From JAAXHF01 sp965242605 (GTDB lineage Bacteria; Desulfobacterota; Binatia; Bin18): DNA of 64,000 bases. Below, piece after piece: positions 15,364 to 23,182 of this stretch (the first letter of the stretch is position 1; every line of letters starts with the position of its first letter). Under the pieces are notes generated by a model that made no database searches, had not been told where the DNA came from, and saw only the letters and a program-made list of their open reading frames with translations. Both the position numbers and the translations under genes were made by a program. The stretch spans positions 1-64,000 of the forward strand of contig CBDESS010000004.1 of the NCBI GenBank assembly GCA_965242605.1. Reading direction: 5' to 3'.

Positions 15364-17798
15364 TCGGCCTCCTCCGGGCCGACTGAGGAGGCCCGGGCCT
15401 CCACCCGGGCCGCCGCCGCCCAGGCCCGCTCGGCCCCCTGGCCCTGCCCGGTCCGCAGCCCGGCGATGGGGTAAGCCGGCAGCCGAATGGCCGCCAGACA
15501 GGTACCAGCGAAGAACACCGCCTGGTCTACCTGCGGGGTGCGACGGGAGTGCCGCCGGAACGCGAAATCGAGCACCTCAAAGCCCCGGGGCCGGCGGGCC
15601 GCAGCGAGCACGGCCGGGTCCCGTGGCATGATGTGCAGAAAGAAGCCGGGGGCCGTGTCCGCCGGACGACAGGGGGCCCGCAGGTAGGTCAAGGCGGTCC
15701 CGTCAAGGTACAAGGCAAAGTGCGACCGGGCCACGGGGGGACCCGCCACCGTCGCCCGGTAGGCCGTACGCACCAGGTCGGTCGCGGTGGCACCGGGGGG
15801 CGACACAGGAATGGCCACCCGCCACAGATCGGCACCCGTGGAAGGAGCCACTTGACCGGCTTCGATGGCCCGGATCGGGTAGGCTGGCAAGGGCAGCCGG
15901 AGCAGACACCGGCCGTCCACCCGGACGCCGTACCGGCTGAAGTCGAAGTACCTCCCCTCAAAGCCCCACTTCCGACGCCACCGAGGCAGATCGGCCACGG
16001 CCGCCGGAAAGACCTGCACCGAGAAGGAGCGCCCGCGCGTGTCCGCTGGGCCGCAGGCCGCCTTCACCCACATCAAAGTCTGGCCATCCAGATACAGGTC
16101 AAAGCCCGACCGACCGACCGGCACCCCACCCGTCACGACCCGGACCACGGCCCGATAGGCGGCCGTGGTGGCCGCGTCTACCCGGGCCGGGTTGAGGGCC
16201 GTCACCGTCAGGATGGTGTTGTGATAAATCTGGCGGGTATAGAGGCTGGGTGCGAAGAGGGGACCGCTAAGGCCGCGCCGCAAGTTTGAGTGGTGATCGA
16301 TCACCCGAAAGTCCCCTGGCGGCGCACCGCCCTCGGCGAGGACGAGGAGGCGGCGCGCCGCTTTGGGAAGAATGAGCCAGTTTTGGCGCACCTGGCCGAT
16401 ATCCAGACCGCGTGTCTCCACCGAAACCGGTGAGGTGGGATAGCGGTGGAGGAGATGTTCCAACCCCTCTCGGTATGTGGTTCCCCAGCGCTCCATCTCG
16501 TACTGGGTCCCCAGGTATTCGGGCGTGCGCCGGTCCACCACGGCGTTGAAATAGGCCATCTGGTGAGGATGAAGGCCCACCAACTCGACGACCACCCCGG
16601 CCAGACCCGCTGCGGCCAGCGCGTGGACGCCCGGCCGCAGCCCCGGCCAGGGGCAGACCGCCGCCAGCCAGCGCAGCCCGAACACTGCCAGCAGACACAG
16701 CGGGGCGTACAGAAAGTAGACATGACGCCAGTCCATGTAGAGGTTGGCATTGACGACGAGGACGGCGACAACCGGGAGCACCAGACAGGCGACGAACAGC
16801 AGCCCGAAGCGGGCGACGGGGTCGCCCAGCACGGTACCAGGGGAGCGCAGGCTGCGATGCATCACGGACACTGCCCCTGCCAGACTCAGCAGCAGCACCC
16901 CCGGCGGGGTGGTGATGGCAATCCAGGTCGGAAGGTAGTCCGCGGGGATATGCGGCCAGCGCACCGGCTCGCCCTGGAAGAGGGTCGCAAGGTGAATCGG
17001 GTGCTGGGAGAGGACTGCCACGGCCTCACCTAGCGCCAAGGGGTCACCCCACAGGTAGGGCGAGACCGCGTACAGCGTCAATACACTGGCCACCACGAAC
17101 ACCGCCCCCGTGCTCAGAACGTGCCAGCGCGCCGCCGCCCCCACCAGGTCGCCCGCCCGCAGGACCACCACCACAACGAACAGCAGCACGCCCATGATAC
17201 GCAGGTTGGTCGCTACCCCCACCCCCACCCCGCACAGTGCGAACGCCCCAAGGCTCTCCCGCCGCCACGCCCGGTGAATCAGGAACAGGGCACCCAGGAA
17301 CATCACCAGGAAGGGGATGTCCTTGGTATTAACGAAGGAGTAAGCGTAGAGCCGGGGATGGAGCACGAACAGCAGCAGGGCGACCAGGGCCAGCCAGCGG
17401 CTGTGGAAGAGGTGGTACACCAGCCGGGCACAGCAGTAGCCACCGGCCAGAAAGAAGAGGTGGGTCAGCAGATGGCGGCTCAGGTAGATGGCCCGGCTGT
17501 CGGTGAGGCCCAGCAGCCGCTCAACGAGCACCAGCGGCACCTCGAAGACGATGCCGTAGAACCGGTTGGCGGGACCACCAGGGAGCAGCAGGACCTCGGC
17601 GTCTCCCAGCAGGTAGTTGACCGCCGCATGGCCGATCCGGCGCTGAGGGGACTCCTCGTCCGCCCCTACGCCGTAGTCGTCAAGGACGGCCACGCCCACG
17701 ACGGCAAAGACCGCCAGGGCCAGGAGCGCACTGCGGGCGAGCACGCCGGCGACTGCTCCCTGGCCCTGCTTCGGGGGGGACGGCGGGATACCATTCAC
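15360..17798 (-). CDS. GT-C family (GT39/PMT-like) membrane glycosyltransferase, array copy 1 (promoter-proximal)
   Basis: This 812-aa copy is the first translated member of the array. GTG at 17798 is preferred (V-N-G-I-P, homologous to other copies), overlapping the TGA of the truncated GT2 gene at 17795-17797. An in-frame ATG at 17831 would add 11 residues. The catalytic loop has a one-residue insertion relative to others (DDYGVGADEESPQRRIGHAA), then LLLPGGPANRFYG. The central region is unique (TRGLDIGQVRQNWLILPKAA) before the shared IDHHSNLRRGLSGP block. Three residues are missing between VGAA and RWHVLSTG compared with other copies. The C-terminal pair is subtype B. Confidence 0.87.
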   Translation of the reverse strand: MNGIPPSPPKQGQGAVAGVLARSALLALAVFAVVGVAVLDDYGVGADEESPQRRIGHAAVNYLLGDAEVLLLPGGPANRFYGIVFEVPLVLVERLLGLTDSRAIYLSRHLLTHLFFLAGGYCCARLVYHLFHSRWLALVALLLFVLHPRLYAYSFVNTKDIPFLVMFLGALFLIHRAWRRESLGAFALCGVGVGVATNLRIMGVLLFVVVVVLRAGDLVGAAARWHVLSTGAVFVVASVLTLYAVSPYLWGDPLALGEAVAVLSQHPIHLATLFQGEPVRWPHIPADYLPTWIAITTPPGVLLLSLAGAVSVMHRSLRSPGTVLGDPVARFGLLFVACLVLPVVAVLVVNANLYMDWRHVYFLYAPLCLLAVFGLRWLAAVCPWPGLRPGVHALAAAGLAGVVVELVGLHPHQMAYFNAVVDRRTPEYLGTQYEMERWGTTYREGLEHLLHRYPTSPVSVETRGLDIGQVRQNWLILPKAARRLLVLAEGGAPPGDFRVIDHHSNLRRGLSGPLFAPSLYTRQIYHNTILTVTALNPARVDAATTAAYRAVVRVVTGGVPVGRSGFDLYLDGQTLMWVKAACGPADTRGRSFSVQVFPAAVADLPRWRRKWGFEGRYFDFSRYGVRVDGRCLLRLPLPAYPIRAIEAGQVAPSTGADLWRVAIPVSPPGATATDLVRTAYRATVAGPPVARSHFALYLDGTALTYLRAPCRPADTAPGFFLHIMPRDPAVLAAARRPRGFEVLDFAFRRHSRRTPQVDQAVFFAGTCLAAIRLPAYPIAGLRTGQGQGAERAWAAAARVEARASSVGPEEAE

Positions 17799-18028
17799 TC
17801 GGCCCCCTCCTTGCCGGGGTCGGAAGACCACAGGTCAAGACCGTAGCACCTGCCCGCCCGCCAACCCCTCCATCCCAGTTCGGGAAGTTGCTCAAGGGCA
17901 GCCACCAGACAGCGGTGCATCTCGGGCAGGACCGCTTCCTCATTGAAGCAGGGGACAACTACAGACAGGAGACTACAGTTTCTAACACTGAATCGGGGCG
18001 GCAGCAGGCGGTGAAGAGATCGTGCCAT
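17795..18028 (-). pseudogene. Truncated GT2 (polyprenol-phosphate glycosyltransferase-like) N-terminal fragment
   Basis: The protein carries the start of a GT-A/GT2 domain, SLLSVVVPCFNEEAVLPEMH, and then ...LPELGW. A DPM1/GtrB-like enzyme would be expected to continue into its VDDGS motif here. Instead the sequence changes to unrelated residues (RGWRAGRCYGLDLWSSDPGK) and stops at EGAE after about 77 residues; full enzymes are ~230-330 aa. The stop still overlaps the GTG of array copy 1 by 4 bp. Start ATG 18028 follows the sulfotransferase stop by 8 bp; ATG 18079 is an alternative overlapping that gene. A GT2 of this kind would normally make the polyprenyl-phosphate sugar donor used by GT-C enzymes, so the donor synthase of this locus looks lost or displaced. 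It might still be translated as a leader for coupling. Confidence 0.7.
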
Positions 18029-18036
18029 CAGCCCTA

Positions 18037-18759
18037 TCAGTGCCGGGAAGTATACGTCTGGGAAATCTCTATGAGACATTCAAACAAGTGGCTGGCTTCG
18101 ACCGTGGGGATAGGCTCTGGCACCGTCTGGTGTATCAGTTCCTTGTCGAAGAACCCGTCAAGCGAACCGGCCAATCCAATGGAGCGAGCAAATGCGGTCA
18201 GGGGGGCAACAATGGTCCGATGGAACGCCTCCGGCCTCCAGTGCAGCACGGGGAACCGCAACTTTTCGTGCAAGAGAACAAGTTCGGTATTATACGCACA
18301 CCACAGCCGCAGACCATCGTCCCTCTCGACCGTAAGCGAGCCGTGTCTAGCGGCGAGCGACCGGATGACCAGAGACGGGTGCCGAAATATCGCTATGGGG
18401 CGCGCACCGGGTACCAACCGCAGCCATCCCTCCACGGTCCACATGGTGCGGGGATCCTTGAATCCCCAGGGACGTGCGGCTTCAAGATAGGGAAAAATCA
18501 GTGCCTTGCCTTGTCTTTCGCTCTTGTGATCCCACTTGACTTGGCCACTTGGCGGGTCCCTCCAGGAGGCACCCGCCTTGGTCAACAGCGCATCGTTCAA
18601 CTCCCGTATGGCTTCATTTTCCTTATTGCCCTTTTTGTTGAAAGGGGCTTGGTGATTAACATCGCCCAGATACAACCCTCCAGCCTCTAGGCTGCCGAGC
18701 AGAAGTGATGTTCCACTCCGGTGCATCCCCAAAACGATCACACATGGAGACTGTGACAT
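18037..18759 (-). CDS. Sulfotransferase family protein
   Basis: This 240-aa protein is predicted to transfer sulfate from PAPS to a hydroxyl group, probably of a glycan or glycolipid given its neighbours. The 5'-phosphosulfate-binding P-loop GMHRSGTSLLLGSLE is at residues ~11-25, right after a short beta strand (CVIVLG). The 3'-phosphate-binding region is suggested by IAIFRHPSLVIRSLAARHGS (~122-141), where R and S are the usual ligands. Length fits compact bacterial sulfotransferases. It lies 41 bp downstream of the GT2 gene and 8 bp before the truncated GT2, in the same operon. The acceptor is unknown. Confidence 0.85.
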   Translation of the reverse strand: MSQSPCVIVLGMHRSGTSLLLGSLEAGGLYLGDVNHQAPFNKKGNKENEAIRELNDALLTKAGASWRDPPSGQVKWDHKSERQGKALIFPYLEAARPWGFKDPRTMWTVEGWLRLVPGARPIAIFRHPSLVIRSLAARHGSLTVERDDGLRLWCAYNTELVLLHEKLRFPVLHWRPEAFHRTIVAPLTAFARSIGLAGSLDGFFDKELIHQTVPEPIPTVEASHLFECLIEISQTYTSRH

Positions 18760-18800
18760 CTCACCCCCCCCTCTCCTCTCGGCGGAATCCGGGAATCGGT

Positions 18801-19691
18801 CTATTCTTCGCGCAAGAGAAACCGCCGGGCGGCAGGGTGCATATGTCCGACGAAAACGGGGTCTACGGATTCGTGAGCTTCATACGGCTTGCCGTATATT
18901 GTCTCATATTCCTCCTGGTAGAGCTCCCACGGGTGCTGACCCATGGGGACATTCGTTGCAAAACCGCCGTGGAATTGATGGAATGTTCCTTCGCCCAACA
19001 GACAGACAGGTGTCAAAGCGTCGTCCAGAACCGCACGCTGGAAGAAATCATGAGTGGCCAAGCCGCCTGCCGGTCTCTGGAATGCTTCATTGAAACCACC
19101 CATGTAAAAAAAACGGTTACGGCCGATCGTGAGACAACTGCTCTCCGCTATCGTCCCGAAATAGCCACCGCGGGATGAGAGGGCCAGGCAGGAGATCTTG
19201 AACAGCCGATAGCCGTCGCTTCGCCAATCAATATCGTGAAGAAGCCTGTCCTCGGTATTCTGGTCATATCCCTTGAGCATGGAATCGTTCTGTATCTCGT
19301 CGCCCAGGTGGAATCCTGGGGTATAGATGAAAGGATTTGTGAATCGTTCGGTACAGAAACGCATCCATCCAAGTATGCCGGGGCTGCAAATACGGGCCCC
19401 ATCAATCAGGAGCATGACATAGGGGGATTTTGCCCGGCGCACGCCGTAATTCACGGCAGACACCGGGGATACCGACGAGGTCGGATAGGAGATGTACTGA
19501 AACTGCCGTCCGAAACGCTTGACCTCGGCTTTGGACAGGGGGACCGAAGAACCGTTGTCTATGGCGATCACTTCGTAAGGAAAGCTCACCTGCTGATATT
19601 CGGCGGACAGGGAAAAGAGCGTCCTTGGCGCTTCGCGTCTCATATTGTAGAAGATCACCACGACGGAGAGCTTGGGTCTTTTGAAAATCAT
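18801..19691 (-). CDS. GT2 family glycosyltransferase
   Basis: This 296-aa protein has a GT-A nucleotide-sugar-binding fold: KLSVVVIFYNMRREAPRTLF at the N-terminus, EVIAIDNGSS (~50) and YVMLLIDGARICSPG (~95-110). D-G-A takes the place of the usual D-x-D. Acceptor-side elements include FYMGGFNEAFQRPAGGLATH. I chose ATG at 19691 because AGGGGAG lies six bases upstream; a longer frame from 19790 would start in the carbamoyltransferase gene. It probably transfers a sugar to the glycan handled by the neighbouring carbamoyl- and sulfotransferases. The specific sugar cannot be predicted. Confidence 0.82.
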   Translation of the reverse strand: MIFKRPKLSVVVIFYNMRREAPRTLFSLSAEYQQVSFPYEVIAIDNGSSVPLSKAEVKRFGRQFQYISYPTSSVSPVSAVNYGVRRAKSPYVMLLIDGARICSPGILGWMRFCTERFTNPFIYTPGFHLGDEIQNDSMLKGYDQNTEDRLLHDIDWRSDGYRLFKISCLALSSRGGYFGTIAESSCLTIGRNRFFYMGGFNEAFQRPAGGLATHDFFQRAVLDDALTPVCLLGEGTFHQFHGGFATNVPMGQHPWELYQEEYETIYGKPYEAHESVDPVFVGHMHPAARRFLLREE

Positions 19692-19758
19692 GACGCACTC
19701 CCCTGTGACCGCAATAATCTGATAGCGGCGACATCTCCCATTCCCATTTTTCTGCTCG

Positions 19759-21609
19759 TCAATCCAACTCAAACGCCTCTGCGTGTTCATGCCGGAGCGC
19801 CGGGTTCTGATCCTCTTTGCGCAAAAAACAGTTACCGATGGCTAGACAATCAAGGTCGGTACCCATGAAACAGCGAAAGGCGTCCGCGGGGGTGCACACG
19901 ATAGGCTCGCCGCGCACATTGAAGCTGGTGTTCACGATGACCGGGCAGCCCGTTCTGGCCTTGAACGCTTCAAGCAGCGCGGAGTAGCGGGGGTTGGTCT
20001 CAGGATGGACGGTCTGCACGCGGGCGGAATAATCGACATGGGTTACCGCGGGAATGTCCGAGCGCGGGATGTGCAACAGATCAACGCCGAACAGGGCCCG
20101 CTGCGCCTCGGTCGTCGCCTTGCGTCGCTCTGGCTTCACGGCCGCGACCAGCAGCATATAGGGGCTGTCGCGGTCAAGCTCGAACCAGTCAGCCACATCG
20201 GCCCGCAGCACGCTCGGCGCAAAGGGGCGGAAGGACTCGCGGTGTTTGACCTTGAGGTTGAGCGTCTTTTGCATGGCGGGCGAACGTGCGTCGGCCAGGA
20301 TGGAACGGTTGCCCAGGGCACGCGGCCCAAACTCCATCCGCCCCTGAAACCAGCCCAGCGCTTTGCCGGCGGCCAGCGACTCGGCCGTAACGTTGATCAG
20401 CGCGTCGGTCGTCAAGGTCTCGTGGCACGCGCCGGCCGCGTCAAGCGCCGCGCAGATCTCCTTCGGGCTGAACTCGGGGCCGAGAAAAGCCCCGCGCATG
20501 GCATCGTCAGGTGCTCCGCCGCTGGTCTCGCCGCAATGGCGCGGCTCACCAAACAGACGATGGCTTGCCAACAGCGCCGCGCCCAATGCCCCTCCGGCGT
20601 CGCCCGCCGCCGGCTGCACCCAGATGTCCGCAAACTTCCCGTCTCGCACCACCTTGCCGTTAGCCACGCAGTTGAGCGCCACGCCGCCGGCCAGACACAG
20701 ATACGGGATGCCGGTCTCCGCCCGCAGCGAGCGGGTCAGCCGCAGCACCGCTTCCTCAACCACCGCCTGGGCCGAGGCCGCCAAGTCCATGTGCCGCTGC
20801 GTCACCGGCTCCTGCGGCGTCCGTGCTGGACCGCCGAACAGCGCGTCGAAGCGGCCGTTGGTCATCGTCAGCCCGGTGCAGTAGTCAAAGTAGTCAAGGT
20901 TGAGGCGGAAGGTACCGTCGGCCTTCAGGTCGATCAGGTGGTCAAGAATAGTGCGGGCGTAGGTCGGCTCGCCATAGGGGGCCAGGCCCATCAGCTTGTA
21001 TTCGCCGGAGTTGACCTTGAAGCCGGTGTACAGGGTGAAGGCCGAGTAGAGCAGCCCCAGGGAGTGCGGGAAGTGGAGCTCTCGGATGATCTCCAACTCG
21101 TTGCCGTGGCCGATGCCGACCGAGGTGGTGGCCCATTCGCCCACCCCGTCCAGGGTCAGGACTACCGCGTCGCGGAACGGAGACGGATAGAACGCGCTCG
21201 CCGCATGCGCCTGGTGGTGCTCGGCGAACAGCAGCTTGGTGTTCCAGTCCACATCCGGGGCGAGTCCTTGCAGTTTCCGGCGCAGCAGGTTTTTCTGAAA
21301 CAGCTTCTCTTTGATCCACAGCGGGGCGGCCATGCTGAAGGAGCGGAAGCCGCGCGGCGCAAAGGCCACACAGGTTTCGAGCAGCCGCTCGAACTTGAGG
21401 AAGGGTTTGTCGTAGAACGCCACCCGGTCAATGGCCGCGGGGGGAAGGCCAGCCTGAGCGAGACAGGAGGCAATGGCCTTGGCCGGATAGCCGGAATCGT
21501 GCTTCTTGCGGGTGAAGCGCTCCTCCTGGGCCGCGGCGACGATCCGCCCACCGTCCACCACAGCTGCGGCGCTGTCGTGATAGAAGGCTGAGATACCAAG
21601 AACGCGCAT
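19759..21609 (-). CDS. Carbamoyltransferase (NodU/CmcH family)
   Basis: This 616-aa enzyme is predicted to transfer a carbamoyl group from carbamoyl phosphate via carbamoyl-AMP to a hydroxyl of a sugar or natural product. The N-terminal TobZ/NodU domain starts at residue 2 (VLGISAFYHDSAAAVVDGG), with the H-H-Q-A-H metal site at 131-135, LDGVGEWATTS at 153-163 and GEYKLMGLAPYG at 202-213. LAGGVALNCVANGK lies at 307-319. The C-terminal domain begins near 410, with GRMEFGPRALGNRSILADAR (423-442) and NTSFNVRGEPIV (560-571). All landmark motifs are present and the length is normal. It starts 3 bp after the DUF5989 stop. The SxtJ-DUF5989-carbamoyltransferase trio is a known recurrent arrangement. 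Confidence 0.93.
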   Translation of the reverse strand: MRVLGISAFYHDSAAAVVDGGRIVAAAQEERFTRKKHDSGYPAKAIASCLAQAGLPPAAIDRVAFYDKPFLKFERLLETCVAFAPRGFRSFSMAAPLWIKEKLFQKNLLRRKLQGLAPDVDWNTKLLFAEHHQAHAASAFYPSPFRDAVVLTLDGVGEWATTSVGIGHGNELEIIRELHFPHSLGLLYSAFTLYTGFKVNSGEYKLMGLAPYGEPTYARTILDHLIDLKADGTFRLNLDYFDYCTGLTMTNGRFDALFGGPARTPQEPVTQRHMDLAASAQAVVEEAVLRLTRSLRAETGIPYLCLAGGVALNCVANGKVVRDGKFADIWVQPAAGDAGGALGAALLASHRLFGEPRHCGETSGGAPDDAMRGAFLGPEFSPKEICAALDAAGACHETLTTDALINVTAESLAAGKALGWFQGRMEFGPRALGNRSILADARSPAMQKTLNLKVKHRESFRPFAPSVLRADVADWFELDRDSPYMLLVAAVKPERRKATTEAQRALFGVDLLHIPRSDIPAVTHVDYSARVQTVHPETNPRYSALLEAFKARTGCPVIVNTSFNVRGEPIVCTPADAFRCFMGTDLDCLAIGNCFLRKEDQNPALRHEHAEAFELD

Positions 21610-21612
21610 GGT

Positions 21613-21762
21613 TCAAAAGAGCGTGTATATCATCGGCGCGACCGCGCTGGTCTGGGCCAGCACAATCAGCCAGCCCAGCACCAGCATGGTGACGATGGCC
21701 GGCAGCAGCCAGTATTTCTTGCGCACGCGCAAAAAGGTCCAGAGTTCGCACAGAAACGACAT
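21613..21762 (-). CDS. DUF5989 family small membrane protein
   Basis: This 49-residue protein has one hydrophobic segment. A basic N-terminus (FLCELWTFLRVRKKYWLLP) is followed by the helix AIVTMLVLGWLIVLAQTSA and the ending APMIYTLF. The family pattern of ELW.FL..RKK.WL followed by a single helix and A-P-x-I-Y-T-L-F is what I recognise as DUF5989. It lies between sxtJ-like and carbamoyltransferase genes with 8-bp and 3-bp gaps, the usual context of this family. Its biochemical role is unknown; it may tether or assist the cytosolic carbamoyltransferase at the membrane. Confidence 0.85.
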   Translation of the reverse strand: MSFLCELWTFLRVRKKYWLLPAIVTMLVLGWLIVLAQTSAVAPMIYTLF

Positions 21763-21770
21763 GACACACC

Positions 21771-22205
21771 TCAGAACTGGTTTTGCATGGACTCGGGTTC
21801 TGGCCCTGGCGGCTCGCGGTGGAGCCAGTAACTGGGCACGGTCGGGTCGGCGCGCAGACGCAGCGGGTCCTTGCCCAGGGCACGCATGATGAGGCCGGTC
21901 GGCGTCACCACCGCGAAGTAGATCATGGCCAGGATGACCGGGCTGACGAGGCGGTGGAGGAGCAGGCCGAGCCTGAACCAGACCGTGTTGAACGGGGCCA
22001 GCGCCTCGGCCTTGACCAGCGTCACCGCCAGCACCACACCGGCAACGGCCAGCGCCCAGCCGCGGGGCGGCCTGCCGCCGAGCAGCGGCAACAGACCGAT
22101 CACGACAAACAGGGCGACAAGGACGGCACCAAAACCGCGCTCTGAGCTCCTTGCAACCGCTTCTTCGTCTGTCAGTCGCTCGTGGGACTGCATCCGTTTC
22201 GGCAT
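21771..22205 (-). CDS. SxtJ-like membrane protein
   Basis: This 144-aa protein has a short charged N-terminus and three hydrophobic segments (~26-43, 48-68 and 84-106). The SxtJ-like pattern WFRLGLLLHRLVSPVILAMI...TPTGLIMRALGKDPLRL is clear, followed by a proline-rich tail ending PESMQNQF. SxtJ proteins accompany carbamoyltransferases in many clusters, first named in saxitoxin loci, but the function is not established and this gene does not imply saxitoxin. ATG 22205 has AAGGA ten bases upstream. This appears to be the first gene of the minus-strand operon, and its promoter would lie in 22206-22362. Confidence 0.85.
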   Translation of the reverse strand: MPKRMQSHERLTDEEAVARSSERGFGAVLVALFVVIGLLPLLGGRPPRGWALAVAGVVLAVTLVKAEALAPFNTVWFRLGLLLHRLVSPVILAMIYFAVVTPTGLIMRALGKDPLRLRADPTVPSYWLHREPPGPEPESMQNQF

Positions 22206-22362
22206 ATCAAAGGTCCTTCTCTTCTGGAGTCCAGCGGGTTGACATCCAGCGGTCGAACGCGCTACTCCCTGCCAGAGGCAGTAAGTCTATCAAGAACGCA
22301 GGTCTTAGCAAACCGGTCGTATGGTCATCCATGCGAACCGTCGTTTTTTTCATCTATTGACG

Positions 22363-23084
22363 ATGGCGAACACAAGGCGAACACAAGGAAGAAGGCAGCT
22401 AAGCAGGTCATCTACCGCTACGGCGATAAGCGCAAGAACAACCCGCATGTCGGTATGGTCGATACGGTCAGCGACGGGGTAGAAGGCCAGACAGCATGGG
22501 CCTGTGACCCGCACATTGACCCGACACTCAACTTTGACTCTGCCCGGGCCGGCATTGAGCGGCTGATTGATGACGCCCCGGTCATGCGTGAGGCCCTGGA
22601 GCGGATCAAACGCCTGCACGCGCCCTATCTCAACTGGACTGGCAAGGCTGAGCGCACCAGCTTTGCGGTGGATACCGTGTCGCTGCATGTCCACGAGTGG
22701 ATTGACCCGGCGACGATTCTGGCCACGATGCAGAAGCGCGATCGGAGGGCAAAGGGCAGCGGGGCTGGCGAGTTCCAACCCGACCTGTTTGCCGCCCCGT
22801 TTGAGAACCTGCCGCTACGCGAGGCGATTGACTTCTACCAGCATGAGCGCGACTGGGCCAACCGGCTGATTGCCAGCGATTCGCTGCTGGTGATGAACTC
22901 GCTCTTGCACAAAGAAAGCATGGCCGGCCAAGTGCGGATGATCTACATTGATCCGCCCTACGGCATCAGATACGGCTCGAACTTCCAGCCCTTCACCAAC
23001 AAGCGGGATGTCGCGGATTCTGATCGGGACGAAGATTTCACAAATGAACCTGAGACGACCGCGGCATCGAAAGCCTCAAAGTGA
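22363..23084 (+). pseudogene. Truncated, frameshifted DNA methyltransferase (type III-like Mod) remnant
   Basis: The start of a site-specific methyltransferase is clear from KQVIYRYGDKRKNNPHVGMV to the catalytic IYIDPPYGIRYGSNFQPF. After DRDEDFTNEPE the coding similarity is lost and the frame stops (TGA at 23082-23084), so everything after motif IV is missing. The ATG at 22363 is knocked out of frame by a perfect 11-bp tandem duplication (22366-22387). Removing one copy gives M-A-N-T-R-K-K-A-A-K joined to the open frame. The matching restriction-subunit remnant lies beyond the ATPase module. Non-functional by any reading. Confidence 0.85.
22366..22387 (+). repeat. 11-bp perfect tandem duplication at the start of the dead methyltransferase
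   Basis: The unit GCGAACACAAG occurs twice back to back (22366-22376, 22377-22387), directly after ATG 22363-22365. The +11 insertion shifts the reading frame at codon 2-5 and explains the inactivation of this gene start. Confidence 0.92.
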
Positions 23085-23126
23085 TGGACCTCCCCGACTG
23101 AACCAGCCGCCTCTTTCCTCGTCTTT

Positions 23127-23145
23127 CCTCTCCACCCGGGAGAGG
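23127..23145. repeat. Small hairpin in the junction between methyltransferase stub and ATPase gene
   Basis: CCTCTCC and GGAGAGG pair around a 5-nt loop, followed by GGTCAAGGTGAGGG. A similar CTCTCCC...GGGAGAGG hairpin occurs at about 34125-34150, next to another truncated gene. It resembles short dispersed intergenic palindromes; it may mark the recombination junction. Confidence 0.5.
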
Positions 23146-23182
23146 GTCAAGGTGAGGGCAACACGCCAGTGGAGACACCGCC

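Larger units (their letters stand above)
1..17798 (-). repeat. Tandem head-to-tail array of at least eight ~2.44-kb GT-C paralogue genes
   Basis: Gene starts fall at 741, 3188, 5629, 8061, 10499, 12937, 15363 and 17798, a period of 2430-2450 bp with no spacer. Each junction is the tetranucleotide GTGA, in which the GTG start overlaps the TGA stop. It is preceded by a GGAGGAGG-like ribosome site inside the end of the previous gene (encoding the common GPEEAE tail). Membrane-helix segments are almost identical between units, while loops and soluble domains vary. The left end is open. Confidence 0.95.

Noticed and set aside
1..17798. Interpretation of the array as a simple assembly duplication
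   Set aside because: The copies differ throughout in loops, lengths (809-816 aa) and C-terminal subtype, so they are not identical reads stacked by error; copy number still needs long reads.
21771..22205. Saxitoxin biosynthesis because of the SxtJ-like protein and carbamoyltransferase
   Set aside because: Both families are widespread in other clusters; no SxtA-like polyketide or amidinotransferase gene is present.
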